This document shows, piece after piece, positions 13,567 through 21,992 of a DNA stretch of 31,622 bases (its first letter is position 1; each line of letters opens with the position of its first letter). The notes under the pieces are model-generated. The model ran no database searches, was not told the DNA's origin, and was given only the letters and a program-made list of their open reading frames with translations. The translations under genes were made by a program, and so were the position numbers. This DNA comes from an uncultured Bacilli bacterium (lineage in GTDB: Bacteria; Bacillota_I; Bacilli_A; RF39; UBA660), in the NCBI GenBank assembly GCA_910586865.1, contig CAJUIY010000018.1:1-31622 (forward strand). Direction: 5' to 3'.

Positions 13567-14316
13567 CTAGTTACTTTGTTTCTTTTTCTTACGACTGCCT
13601 TTTTGAAAAGAATGAAAGATTAGATTTTGTCTCATCAAAGAAGAAACCTTTACTTGTTGATAAGCTCTCTTATAAAGAATCAGAATAAACAAATAATAAA
13701 GATAAACACAAAAATAATTAGAAGAATAGATTAAATAATCATAGATACCATGGAGTATGGTTGGAACTAATATACTAAATAGTAAATATTTTATTTTAGA
13801 AGAATAATGATTAAGCTCTGCTACTTTCGCAAGAGACAAATAATATCCCATAAAAACAGCAACACTAACATGAGTTGGTACCGCAACTAGCCCTCTAAGT
13901 AAAGCGATTTTAAATCCGCCTTCATAAACGTATAACAAATTCTCTATCCAAGCAAATCCCAAAGAAATAAAAACAGCATATACAATCATATCATAAAACT
14001 GATCATACTCTTTATTATGATAAGAAATAAAATAAGTAGCAATAAACTTTGATAGTTCTTCTACCAAAGAAACAAAGAAAAAAGTATAGATAAATAAAGA
14101 AAGGCCCTTCATTTCTGGATAATAAGAAAAGGAAGGTAAATACGAGTTAAGAAGATAACTCACACCTAATGTTAATCCGGCAGATAAAATTCCTCCTAGA
14201 AATAGCTTAATTAATAATTTAATTGGTTCTTTTTCTTTATCTTTTGAATAGATAACATACCCAAGAAGAATCACTGGTAATAAAGCCAAAATAAAAAGTA
14301 ATAATTCGTATAACAT
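13567..14316 (-). CDS. PrsW-family intramembrane metalloprotease
   Basis: PrsW-type proteases make the first cut in anti-sigma factors in Bacillus and Clostridioides. The polytopic sequence (249 residues, about seven to eight spans) has the three metal or catalytic motifs: EEL in SLVEELSKF, the AWIENLLY segment with conserved Glu-Asn, and His residues in VAVPTHVS and TILHGIYDY. The frame begins at an ATG at 14343 that lacks a ribosome site. The next Met, at 14316, stands eight bases after AGGAG and is chosen. The C-terminus is strongly basic (KGSRKKKKQSN), placing it on the cytoplasmic side. No anti-sigma or sigma gene is adjacent, so the substrate is unknown. Confidence 0.88.
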   Translation of the reverse strand: MLYELLLFILALLPVILLGYVIYSKDKEKEPIKLLIKLFLGGILSAGLTLGVSYLLNSYLPSFSYYPEMKGLSLFIYTFFFVSLVEELSKFIATYFISYHNKEYDQFYDMIVYAVFISLGFAWIENLLYVYEGGFKIALLRGLVAVPTHVSVAVFMGYYLSLAKVAELNHYSSKIKYLLFSILVPTILHGIYDYLIYSSNYFCVYLYYLFILILYKRAYQQVKVSSLMRQNLIFHSFQKGSRKKKKQSN

Positions 14317-14370
14317 TCTGTCAACTCCTATTATTACTATCATATCATATTTTTAAAAATATTTTAGAAG

Positions 14371-14769
14371 TTATTTCTTTTTTTTACTTATTCCAATCTC
14401 ATTTTTTACTTCTTCAATAATGGAGTTTGGAACTTCCATTTCCTCTAATATTCCGATTTTAGCTTCTGCTCCTGTTTCTGTACGATTTAAGAATTCATCA
14501 AATTCTTGTGGTGTCACTTCTAGTTCTTTTTCTACCCAATTCGTAACAGCTGGTTCATGAGCACTTAAACCAACATCTTTGATACTAGCGACAGTATCCG
14601 CAATCGTTTTTACACTATTTTCTATATAATTGTGAGCATTATCAATGATACTTTCTAATTTAGAAGACTCGTTTGGAAGTACCATTCCCTCTTTTTTTAA
14701 TTCTTCTAATCCAAGAGATGCGGATTTTTTTACTTCTTTTTTTCTTTCTTCAAATGTTTTTATCTCCAT
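14371..14769 (-). CDS. Unknown helical cytoplasmic protein
   Basis: This 132-residue protein is highly charged, with no signal or membrane segment. The N-terminal part (1-65) is predicted helical with heptad-like spacing. The middle has TVASIKDVGLSAHEPAVTNWVEKEL, shortened here to its key residues His, Glu, Pro and Trp, and the C-terminal half is acidic, ending in a lysine run (GISKKKK). I do not recognise the family. The start ATG is preceded by AAAGGTAGG. It lies between PrsW and TrmL on the same strand, with a terminator from trmL upstream, so it is probably transcribed from its own promoter in 14770-14870. Codon use and composition are like its neighbours. Confidence 0.7.
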   Translation of the reverse strand: MEIKTFEERKKEVKKSASLGLEELKKEGMVLPNESSKLESIIDNAHNYIENSVKTIADTVASIKDVGLSAHEPAVTNWVEKELEVTPQEFDEFLNRTETGAEAKIGILEEMEVPNSIIEEVKNEIGISKKKK

Positions 14770-14873
14770 AACATAACCTACCTTTCTTTTCCTTACTGTA
14801 TTATATACTACTTGGTCCTCTTTTTATTAATGACCTCTCCTATTTTTACAAATATTTACATAATTTTTCATTC

Positions 14874-14899
14874 AAAAAGAAGACCAAAATCTTCTTTAT
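14874..14899 (-). terminator. Terminator overlapping the trmL stop codon
   Basis: On the reverse strand AAAGAAGA pairs with TCTTCTTT around a six-base loop and continues into T5. It overlaps the last bases of trmL and ends the U32/thioredoxin-like/TrmL operon. Confidence 0.78.
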
Positions 14900-15405
14900 T
14901 GTTCTAAATAATCAACACCTTTATGAGGTTCCTCTAGCAATAAATTGTCATAATTTTGTTGGCGTAAAACTTCATATATCACAATGGCACAACAATTCGA
15001 TAAATTCAAAGCTCTGACATCCCTAGTCATTGGTATTCGCATACAATAATCTAGATGTTCTTTTAATAATTCTTTCGGTATTCCAGATGACTCTTTACCA
15101 AAGATAAAATATAAATTCTCATGTTCTTTATTTTCATAATGGAAACTGGTATGAGGTTTTCTACCATATCTAGTAAAATAATAATAAATACCTTTGTTTT
15201 TTGACTGAAAATCCTCAAAATTTTCATATACCTCATAATCTAATTTATCAATATAATTGGCACCACTTCTTTTTACATATTTATCCGAAAGAGAAAAACC
15301 TAGTGGTTTGATTAAATGTAGCTTCGTACCTGTTGCTACACAAGTTCTCATAATATTTCCTGTATTTTGCGGAATTTCTGGTTCATAAAGTACAATATGA
15401 TTCAT
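14896..15405 (-). CDS. trmL: tRNA (cytidine/uridine-34 2'-O)-methyltransferase
   Basis: TrmL methylates the ribose of the wobble base in tRNA-Leu isoacceptors, using S-adenosylmethionine. The 169-residue SPOUT-fold protein shows all three family motifs: PEIPQNTGNIMRTC at the N-terminus, the FGKESSGIPKELL loop near residue 102, and MTRDVRALNLSNCCAIVIYE forming the trefoil knot. The length is typical (about 155-170). It follows the thioredoxin-like gene with only two bases between, indicating one transcript. It is a housekeeping gene, and the call is secure. Confidence 0.95.
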   Translation of the reverse strand: MNHIVLYEPEIPQNTGNIMRTCVATGTKLHLIKPLGFSLSDKYVKRSGANYIDKLDYEVYENFEDFQSKNKGIYYYFTRYGRKPHTSFHYENKEHENLYFIFGKESSGIPKELLKEHLDYCMRIPMTRDVRALNLSNCCAIVIYEVLRQQNYDNLLLEEPHKGVDYLEQ

Positions 15406-15407
15406 AA

Positions 15408-15923
15408 TTAATAATTACTCCCTACTTCATTTCTTTTTAAAAGTGATTTTACATCCGAAATAGTTACTTTACTATTTTTAGTTTCTTGTAATAAATCTAC
15501 TACATTTCCAGAGTCAAATACAATAAAAGCTGGATAGTTTTTTAATTCTTTTTTATAATGATATTTCTCATTAAAGTTATGTATAAATTTCTCCTTATCA
15601 ACATGTGTTAAATTTACATATGTAATATACTCTTTCAAAGAATCTCTTTCAATTAGTTTTTTAAAACTCTTTTCAAAGTTACGGCATGATGCATCTTCTG
15701 AGGTACACATATAAACAACAGTAGTAGAGTTTTCTTGAATATAGTGATACATTTCTTCCTCTGAAACTTCTAAAAGCGTATCTCTAATCACTGGTATATC
15801 TTCTTGATAATCGGAATAGACAACATACCAACGATAGAAATAATACACTATGAAAAACGTACCTAATATAATCAATAATAATATAAAGTAATTCTTTATA
15901 GGAATACTTTTTTTCTCATTCAT
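15408..15923 (-). CDS. Membrane-anchored thioredoxin-like protein
   Basis: This 171-residue protein has an N-terminal membrane anchor (residues 12-31) and a soluble domain that looks thioredoxin-like. A beta strand, TTVVYMCTSEDASC, sits where the CxxC loop should be, followed by a helix (RNFEKSFKKLI). Later, ELKNYPAFIVFDSG carries the cis-Pro-like Tyr-Pro-Ala and the adjacent strand. The cysteines are C73 and C80, spaced CX6C instead of CxxC, so normal disulfide exchange is doubtful. The anchor orientation suggests an extracytoplasmic domain. It is two bases from trmL and 66 from the U32 gene, in one reverse-strand run. Confidence 0.68.
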   Translation of the reverse strand: MNEKKSIPIKNYFILLLIILGTFFIVYYFYRWYVVYSDYQEDIPVIRDTLLEVSEEEMYHYIQENSTTVVYMCTSEDASCRNFEKSFKKLIERDSLKEYITYVNLTHVDKEKFIHNFNEKYHYKKELKNYPAFIVFDSGNVVDLLQETKNSKVTISDVKSLLKRNEVGSNY

Positions 15924-15989
15924 ACTCCCACACTCCTATCTACTAATATTTTAGCACACTTTTTCCAAATTAGTAACACTTAAGGCAAT

Positions 15990-18143
15990 TTATATAAACT
16001 TTTTTACTATCCTTTTAATTTCTTCTCCACTCTCGTCATAAAATTCGAATCTTTTTACATAGGAAAACTTGTTCCTTAGATTTTTTACAATTTTTTGATA
16101 ATTTAAAATGTACGTATGATTCTCTTTTTGATAGACTGGAAAAAGTCGCCCTTTTTTATCTTTTAATTGATAGCGAAAATACCCCTCTTCTATATTTAGA
16201 ATATTTCCTTTTATCATCATATTACAACAAGTACCATAAACTAAAATTTCTGGAGAGAAAGAAAATCCAAACTTTTTTTCAAACTCTTCTAAAAATTCCT
16301 CTAATTCTCTTTCTTTTAATTCTAAAGATAAACAAACATTAGCAAAGCCATTTTCTAATAAATAATATAAAGAATAGATATTGGTAACGTTCAAAGTATA
16401 ATTTCCAATGATTTTAGAAGATTTTACTTCTTGATACTCATGAATTAAAGATTTTTCAAACTCCAGATTAGAATGAAATAAGTTTCTTCTTTCTACATAA
16501 TAGATAGCAGGATGATTTTTGTATTTTTGATAGTACTCTTCTTCTACTACATAAATTCGATCGAATCCTAAAGTCAAACACGTCTTTATTTGTTCTTCTT
16601 GATAACAAGTACAAGTCATTCTAGCCTTATCAGATACTTCTAATTTTTGATAAGAAAGTACATTTTCTGTCACTTCTACTTCTTTTTGTTTGAAAGACTT
16701 TTCTAACTTTTCAAGAGCTTTTCTTCTAATTTCATTTAAGTACCGAACAGGAATAAAAATATCCTGATCCATATCAATCTGAATCGTAGATTTTTGAAAA
16801 CAAGTATTGCCTAACTTTTCTAGTTGTTTGATTACTTGTTCTTTGCTTAAAGGAGCATTTCTTGCTTTTTCTACCACTTCTCCATATTCGATAATTTCCT
16901 TATCATTAGAGGAAACTTTAAGTACCATAGGCTTTCCTATTTTTGCTTTAAAAGAAATATCGATTCCTATCTTTTTCCATTCTAGCTTTCCTAAATCATC
17001 CATTAATTTTTTATCTTGTGTTTTATAAACCGTATCCAATGTTCTTAAATTTATTTTATTATCAATAATCGCAATATCTTTACTAGAATTCACTAGTTTT
17101 AAATGGTTATCATATAAATAATTGACAATACAACCCTTACCACTTTCGAAAAAACGAATGCCATCTTCTTGATTTAATGGTTTTTCTAATTTTATTTTTA
17201 TCTTATTTTTAGTAATTTCTACTACCTTTCCTATTTTTAATCCTATGTGATTTGGTGTATCTATATTCATAATATTGGTACTATGAAATAAATGACCATC
17301 TGTAAATTTTCGGTGATAAAGCGTTTTTAACTCCTCTTGTTTTTTGTCATAATCTATTCTTTTTTGATCTAGAAGCATTCGATAAAGTCTTGTTACAAAA
17401 CCAACATACTCTTTACTTTTCATTCTTCCTTCGATTTTAAAACTATTAATGTTACTATTTAATAATTCTTTGATATGAGAGGTGGTATTTAATTCTCTTG
17501 TACTCAATAAGTATTTACTGGAAACAATCTTTTTTTCTTTCTCATACAAATCATATAAAAGACGACAACTTCCTGTGCATTCTCCACGATTGCCACTTCT
17601 TTCTCCCATCATAGCACTCATAAGACAACAGCCAGAATAACTAATACATAAAGCTCCATGAATAAAAACTTCTAATTCAATAGGAATATCAATTTTTTTT
17701 ATTTCTTCTAAAGATATTTCTCTAGATAAGACCACTCTTTTAACTCCCAATTTATAAAACATTTTTATGGTTTCGATACTACTATTATTTGCTTGAGTAG
17801 AAGCATGGATTTCTAGATTCGGATATTTTTTTCGCACTAAATGAATCATGCCAATATCCTGCATAATCAGTGCATCTACTCCTATTTTATATAAAAAAGA
17901 AACTTGTTCTAAAAAAGCATCCACTTCTTTATTCTTTATTAGCGTATTCATTGTAACATAAATTCTTACTTGATAAAGATGACAAAGACTAACTGCTTCT
18001 TTTATCTCCTCTTCTGTAAAATTAGTAGCAAAGTGTCTTGCTCCAAAGCTTTTCATTCCTAAATAAACTGCATCTGCCCCATTATGAATCGCTTGATAAA
18101 GACATTCCATATTTCCTACGGGAGAAAGTAATTCTTTTACCAT
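15990..18143 (-). CDS. U32 peptidase-family enzyme (RlhA/TrhP-type RNA hydroxylation factor)
   Basis: This protein is about 717 residues from the chosen ATG. The N-terminal U32 barrel opens VKELLSPVGNMECLYQAI and contains GADAVYLGMKSFGARHF. The cluster HGALCISYSGCC, GNRGECTGSCR supplies cysteines for the [4Fe-4S] centre. A DUF3656-like region and a second barrel-like domain follow. Members RlhA and TrhP use prephenate to hydroxylate 23S rRNA C2501 or tRNA U34; the length with the extra domain fits RlhA better, but TrhP is possible. The open frame extends 39 codons further to 18260, but only the ATG at 18143 has a ribosome site (AAGGGAAAG), so the longer version is rejected. It leads the operon with the thioredoxin-like protein and TrmL. 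Confidence 0.9.
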   Translation of the reverse strand: MVKELLSPVGNMECLYQAIHNGADAVYLGMKSFGARHFATNFTEEEIKEAVSLCHLYQVRIYVTMNTLIKNKEVDAFLEQVSFLYKIGVDALIMQDIGMIHLVRKKYPNLEIHASTQANNSSIETIKMFYKLGVKRVVLSREISLEEIKKIDIPIELEVFIHGALCISYSGCCLMSAMMGERSGNRGECTGSCRLLYDLYEKEKKIVSSKYLLSTRELNTTSHIKELLNSNINSFKIEGRMKSKEYVGFVTRLYRMLLDQKRIDYDKKQEELKTLYHRKFTDGHLFHSTNIMNIDTPNHIGLKIGKVVEITKNKIKIKLEKPLNQEDGIRFFESGKGCIVNYLYDNHLKLVNSSKDIAIIDNKINLRTLDTVYKTQDKKLMDDLGKLEWKKIGIDISFKAKIGKPMVLKVSSNDKEIIEYGEVVEKARNAPLSKEQVIKQLEKLGNTCFQKSTIQIDMDQDIFIPVRYLNEIRRKALEKLEKSFKQKEVEVTENVLSYQKLEVSDKARMTCTCYQEEQIKTCLTLGFDRIYVVEEEYYQKYKNHPAIYYVERRNLFHSNLEFEKSLIHEYQEVKSSKIIGNYTLNVTNIYSLYYLLENGFANVCLSLELKERELEEFLEEFEKKFGFSFSPEILVYGTCCNMMIKGNILNIEEGYFRYQLKDKKGRLFPVYQKENHTYILNYQKIVKNLRNKFSYVKRFEFYDESGEEIKRIVKKFI

Positions 18144-18242
18144 TGATATCTTTCCCTTCCATTCAATTTCTTGGTATTGATTAAGTTTAATTTTATCATA
18201 AATTATAGGAAAGATAAATTCATTTTTTACATAAACTGAACT

Positions 18243-18602
18243 ATGAATGAGGATATCCAAAACACAGTAAATCGCCTTCGTTTTGAAGATTTGATATGGA
18301 TTAGCTTTATTGTCATTTCTATATTCGATATTTATGGCGACTCCTTAATTAGAAGAAGTCTTTTACAAGGTGATAAAGAAGCAAATAAAAAAGCCAATCA
18401 CTTATTTTTAGGTATTGTCTCTTTTTCTATTTTAATCTATATCTATTTTTTTGCTAGAAATTATAAAGATTATCAAAAGTATAAAACAAAGAATTACGAA
18501 GTTAGATTAGTAGGTAGTAGTCTTATTTTATTAGGAACTTTTTGTCTTTTCTATTTTCAACTAACCAATACACAGGAAGTAGATTCAACATCGGTTATTT
18601 GA
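18243..18602 (+). CDS. Small three-span membrane protein, copy A
   Basis: This 119-residue protein has three hydrophobic spans (about 17-31, 54-70 and 89-106), the second ending in IYFFARNYKDYQKY. No named family is recognised. It is clearly paralogous to the product at 18940-19317: both have an IW start to span one, an IYIYFF or VYLYFF plus NYKD/NYDD loop after span two, and a GSSLILL or GSGLILL third span. The ATG has no ribosome site. CATAAACT, a sporulation-type -10-like sequence, lies five bases before it, so the mRNA may be leaderless. Its last 18 bases overlap the end of the convergent gene at 18585. Confidence 0.68.
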   Translation: MNEDIQNTVNRLRFEDLIWISFIVISIFDIYGDSLIRRSLLQGDKEANKKANHLFLGIVSFSILIYIYFFARNYKDYQKYKTKNYEVRLVGSSLILLGTFCLFYFQLTNTQEVDSTSVI

Positions 18603-18890
18603 TTTTAAATTATTAATTTCTTGATTTAGTGCATTTACCATTTTTTTAAGCATTTCAATATTCTCTTCTGTTGATAGATTACCACAAGCTTGATTATTTT
18701 GACTATTCGTAGCTCGCTCTTGCTGTACTTGTTTATAATAGGCATTGGTACATAATACTTGTGCTGTTAACATTAGCCAATTACCTAAGGCATTTTGCTC
18801 ATTTGCCGTTAAATCATCAATTAGTAAATAACCAACTACGACAGCACTAAAAGAGAACGCTTTGGCTGAAACATTTGGAATGATACTCAT
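18585..18890 (-). CDS. Small unknown protein between two membrane-protein paralogues
   Basis: This 101-residue protein has a hydrophobic segment at about 12-25 (FSAVVVGYLLIDDL), a second moderately hydrophobic helix (ALGNWLMLTAQVLCTNAYY), then a Gln/Asn-rich linker (VQQERATNSQNNQACG) and a C-terminal coiled coil (ENIEMLKKMVNALNQEINNL). No family is recognised. The start follows a clear AGGTGG site. It converges on copy A (18-base overlap) and diverges from copy B with 49 bases between starts. It is therefore enclosed by the paralogue pair, which may point to a shared role at the membrane. Confidence 0.72.
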   Translation of the reverse strand: MSIIPNVSAKAFSFSAVVVGYLLIDDLTANEQNALGNWLMLTAQVLCTNAYYKQVQQERATNSQNNQACGNLSTEENIEMLKKMVNALNQEINNLKSNNRC

Positions 18891-18939
18891 AAGACCACCT
18901 AATAAATTATATTATCTTTTTTTTAGAATATAATTTATC

Positions 18940-19317
18940 ATGAAGGAAAAGAAAGAAAGAATAAGACAAATTAATACAGAAAATAAAATATGGATGATTT
19001 ATCTTGGCATTATTGCTTTGAGTTTATATTCTAATTACTTTGAAAAAAGATATTTTTTATGTCATGATTTATGTGCTAAAAATAAATATCGCCAAATTCT
19101 AATTTTTATCTTTGTTATTTTAGTGATTGTCTACCTATATTTTTTTCTAGATAACTATGATGATGTAAAAAATCTGAGTCCTTGTGAATCACAAAAAACA
19201 AAAGACTTAAGCAAGTTAAGTCTCTTTGGTTCAGGTCTTATTTTATTAAGTGGTATTATCTTCTTATATATCGCCATTGTGGATACAGATATTAATGTCG
19301 AAATTGCTTTCAATTAA
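18940..19317 (+). CDS. Small three-span membrane protein, copy B
   Basis: This 125-residue paralogue of the protein at 18243-18602 has the same three-span plan (about 19-32, 53-70, 94-114) and the same VYLYFFLDNYDD and GSGLILLSG motifs. It differs in loop sequence, carrying several Cys (FLCHDLCAKN, SPCES). The ATG lies five bases after a TATAAT and has no ribosome site, suggesting leaderless translation or translation from a distant site. It converges with the phosphodiester glycosidase gene ending at 19321. The function is unknown. Identity with copy A is low but the pattern is consistent throughout. Confidence 0.7.
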   Translation: MKEKKERIRQINTENKIWMIYLGIIALSLYSNYFEKRYFLCHDLCAKNKYRQILIFIFVILVIVYLYFFLDNYDDVKNLSPCESQKTKDLSKLSLFGSGLILLSGIIFLYIAIVDTDINVEIAFN

Positions 19318-19320
19318 TTC

Positions 19321-20403
19321 TTATTTTACAATCCAGAAAGTTGACATATCACGAAGACCATTTTTACCGCCTGCTACTGGGGTATTGATGATTTTATGAT
19401 CAATCACAAGTTCTGTCGAACTACCACCATCTAAGTTCGCTGCATTCACGGCACCATATCGTTCCATTACTTCTGTTAAATCGGACATGTCAGCTCCGAT
19501 GGAGGTTGCAAGTCGTCCATTAATGACCAAGAATAGAGCAATTCCATCTTGCCTTTGTCCAATGGCTGTACGAGGAGCAATTCCCCAACCACCATTTCCT
19601 TTTACAAAAGCACTTTTTCCATTGATAATTAGAAATGGACCAAATTCAACCGCATCTCGGATTCCCTTTTTTATGGCTTCTTCTTTACTAAATCTACCTA
19701 AAACTAATTTATTTTCATTGGTAAATCCAATAAATCCTCCACCCATATTCGCATCGACATAATCACTTACAATCTTTCCATCCTTAATAACCGTTCCATG
19801 TGGAAGTGCTCCATTACTGTTCCAATCTGGATCATAGAATCCACCAGCATTCATGGCAATTACGGCATTGTTATCTTTGGCAACGGTTAAAATATCTTCC
19901 CCTCTTTTTCCTAAGTATTTACTAGTGGCAATCGATATTCTAGAAGGATCATAAATCGCTACTAGAAACCCCTTATAGCCTTTTCCTTCAATATCAATTA
20001 CTTTGTATAAATCATCTGGATTACGATCTAGAATCTCTTTTTCATATTCATTTTTATAAATAGTCGTCTTTTTATATTTAGTAAATTTAATTAAAGAAGT
20101 ATTTGTATTTCCCTCTGGTTCAATGACAGAATTACCTGCTAATACTTTTTGTATCGTTTCCTCACTATATAAACAAGTAGCTAAATAACGATGATTCATA
20201 GTAGTCATTGCTGTCGTAATCCAAAAATTACGAAAACCATCCCAAGGACCATAAAATAAGAAATAAAAAGTAAAGATAAAACAAGCGAATCCTGAAGTTA
20301 CTGCTATGATAATCTTCTTTTTCTTAGACATTTTTTTCTTAGGTTTTTCTACAATTTTTTCGTCTTCTAATGAAAGTGATTGTTCTTTTTTCTTATTCCT
20401 CAT
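19321..20403 (-). CDS. Membrane-anchored phosphodiester glycosidase (NAGPA-domain) protein
   Basis: This 360-residue protein has a basic cytoplasmic start, one transmembrane helix (about 31-50) and an extracytoplasmic C-terminal domain of the NAGPA/phosphodiester glycosidase family (also seen as DUF2233). Marks of the domain are VIAMNAGGFYDPDW, the GTVIKDGKIVSDY loop, FGPFLIINGK, PRTAIGQRQDG, and LDGGSSTELVI near the end. Such enzymes cleave GlcNAc from phosphodiester-linked polymers, and relatives act on spore or teichoic-acid-like material (YlaK/spore cell-wall hydrolysis have been proposed). The start codon lies in the end of the upstream gene (11-base overlap), so the two are coupled. The family call is strong; the substrate is unknown. 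Confidence 0.87.
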   Translation of the reverse strand: MRNKKKEQSLSLEDEKIVEKPKKKMSKKKKIIIAVTSGFACFIFTFYFLFYGPWDGFRNFWITTAMTTMNHRYLATCLYSEETIQKVLAGNSVIEPEGNTNTSLIKFTKYKKTTIYKNEYEKEILDRNPDDLYKVIDIEGKGYKGFLVAIYDPSRISIATSKYLGKRGEDILTVAKDNNAVIAMNAGGFYDPDWNSNGALPHGTVIKDGKIVSDYVDANMGGGFIGFTNENKLVLGRFSKEEAIKKGIRDAVEFGPFLIINGKSAFVKGNGGWGIAPRTAIGQRQDGIALFLVINGRLATSIGADMSDLTEVMERYGAVNAANLDGGSSTELVIDHKIINTPVAGGKNGLRDMSTFWIVK

Positions 20404-20977
20404 TTATCTCACCTTTTCCAGCATACTTTCCATCTTTATTATAATCAATATATTTTTTAGACGTTTTATAATTTTCTAATTTTGTACCATCTGTTTTTCC
20501 TTCACTATCTAACCAAGCATTATACTGTTCTAAGTTAGAGTTATAAAGATTAACATCTTCTACAAAAGTATTAACCATTTCTTCATACCCTTGTTTAAAG
20601 GAATTACATTTACTATTAACATCGGATTTAGAATAGTAAATTCCCTCTTTGCAATAATCTCTTAATTTCTTTGTACTTTTACTAATATCCGTAACTATTT
20701 TTTCATATTCATACAATTTATTTTTATACTCAGCATCATTATTTCCAAGTACCTCATAATAAATCGTATCTAAAAAACCTTGATGAATTTCATCTCTTTT
20801 TGAACTAAATTTTTCAATGTTACTATTAAATTTTGTGTAGTCTTTCATAATAGTATCCATTCTAGCATTCATTGCCTTTTGATCTTTTTTTACACTACTA
20901 ATAAATAATGTAATGAAACCCCAAATAATACAAGTAACTCCAATAACAACTAGAATCACTACCTTCTTCTTTTTCAT
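20393..20977 (-). CDS. Membrane-anchored helical protein of unknown function
   Basis: This 194-residue protein starts with a signal-anchor (KKKKVVILVVIGVTCIIWGFI, here with the Lys run and about 17 hydrophobic residues), followed by a long charged helical ectodomain with coiled-coil character (residues 28-150). Two Cys in the ectodomain (DYCKEG, SKCNSF) are 20 residues apart and could pair. The tail is Lys/Asp-rich (DYNKDGKYAGKGEINEE). No family is recognised. It overlaps the glycosidase gene by 11 bases and is read from the promoter at 21115-21143. The pair probably works together at the outer face of the membrane, perhaps as a helper of the glycosidase. Confidence 0.7.
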   Translation of the reverse strand: MKKKKVVILVVIGVTCIIWGFITLFISSVKKDQKAMNARMDTIMKDYTKFNSNIEKFSSKRDEIHQGFLDTIYYEVLGNNDAEYKNKLYEYEKIVTDISKSTKKLRDYCKEGIYYSKSDVNSKCNSFKQGYEEMVNTFVEDVNLYNSNLEQYNAWLDSEGKTDGTKLENYKTSKKYIDYNKDGKYAGKGEINEE

Positions 20978-21114
20978 AACTTCACCTACTATATATCATT
21001 TTAACAAAATAAGTACTATTTGTAAACGAAAGTTTTCCTCTTCTTTATTACAAAAACTTACTCATTTTACTTATTCTATGAAAATTCCAATCCCCTTCTC
21101 TTTTAATAGTGCTT

Positions 21115-21143
21115 ATTATACCATATTATGGTTCAAAACGCAA
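21115..21143 (-). promoter_or_regulatory. Sigma-A-type promoter of the glycosidase pair
   Basis: On the reverse strand TTGCGT (complement of 21138-21143), a 17-base spacer and TATAAT (complement of 21115-21120), with TGG ahead of the -10. The leader to the next ATG is about 130 bases; no riboswitch or strong hairpin was noticed in it. Confidence 0.65.
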
Positions 21144-21146
21144 TCT

Positions 21147-21992
21147 TTAATGCCCTCTTTTCTTCTTAAGCACATATGAAATAATCAAAATAGAGAAAAT
21201 AACACTAAATACATTGATTATTATTTTGAGATAAACAATAGGATAATTTGAAGAGAAAAACAACAAACTACCATCAAATAGCAATAGGAAAAGATTTATC
21301 ATAGTATAATTTTTGAAATTATAAGATATCGAAATCATTTTATGAAACAGAAAGCTAAGAATGGTAGTTGCAAAAAAACTAATCAAAATACTGCTACCTA
21401 TTGATAGATTTTGATAACATACATAAAATAGAAAAAGATTAAGAAGACTAAAAAGAACTCCTCTATAACCATTTTTTGTTAAAGATAAATATCGATTAAA
21501 CCAACTGATATGATTATCTTCTTCAATATAAGTATCGATATTCTTAATAAAATGATTGGTATTACTTTTATATTGTTTTGGTTTAAATTGTTTTGCTTTG
21601 ACTAATAATTTATCGAGACAGTTAAAATCTTTTAATGCCAATAAGTACCCATCTTTTTCAAATTCTTTAATAATTTGTTTTTGATGATCATTCGTATGCT
21701 CTCCATATTTTTTTAATCTAGCAGCTGCGATAATCGGTTTTTGATACTTCAGTCCAAGTAAAATGGAACCTACTCCTCCATGGGTAATTAATACACTGCA
21801 TTTTTTCACAAGACTTTCTAACTCATCCGGTGAAATTAAGTCAAATAGTTCCATGTTATCCGACTCATATTTGGTATATCCTGCTTGCACGATTACTTTC
21901 TCTTTGATTTTTTTTTCTTGGATTTGCTTATCGATTTCTTTTAAAAGTCTTGAAAAATCTTTATCTTGTGTCCCAAGTGTTACTAAAATCAT
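21147..21992 (-). CDS. Alg13/PssE-like glycosyltransferase subunit fused to a GtrA-like membrane domain
   Basis: From the chosen ATG this is 281 residues. The N-terminal half (about 1-160) is the small C-terminal-type GT28 domain: MILVTLGTQDKDFSRLL, a VQAGYTKY strand, and LITHGGVGSILLGL, the donor-binding GG loop of the Alg13/PssE/EpsF group. The C-terminal part (about 165-277) has four membrane spans beginning KNGYRGVLFSLLNLFLFY, like GtrA flippase-type proteins. Alg13 homologues normally stop near residue 165. The frame opens with GTG at 22004, but the ATG at 21992 shares a base with the stop codon (TAATG) of the Alg14-like gene, which shows coupling and fixes the start. Confidence 0.85.
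   Translation of the reverse strand: MILVTLGTQDKDFSRLLKEIDKQIQEKKIKEKVIVQAGYTKYESDNMELFDLISPDELESLVKKCSVLITHGGVGSILLGLKYQKPIIAAARLKKYGEHTNDHQKQIIKEFEKDGYLLALKDFNCLDKLLVKAKQFKPKQYKSNTNHFIKNIDTYIEEDNHISWFNRYLSLTKNGYRGVLFSLLNLFLFYVCYQNLSIGSSILISFFATTILSFLFHKMISISYNFKNYTMINLFLLLFDGSLLFFSSNYPIVYLKIIINVFSVIFSILIISYVLKKKRGH

Noticed and set aside
18205..18240. Sigma-E or sigma-K promoter before the membrane protein copy A
   Set aside because: CATAAACT fits a -10, but no -35 was found at the proper distance.
18144..18260. 39-codon N-terminal extension of the U32 gene
   Set aside because: No ribosome site at the upstream ATG, and the canonical U32 N-terminus begins right after the well-placed ATG at 18143. 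The extension overlaps the control region of the forward gene at 18243.
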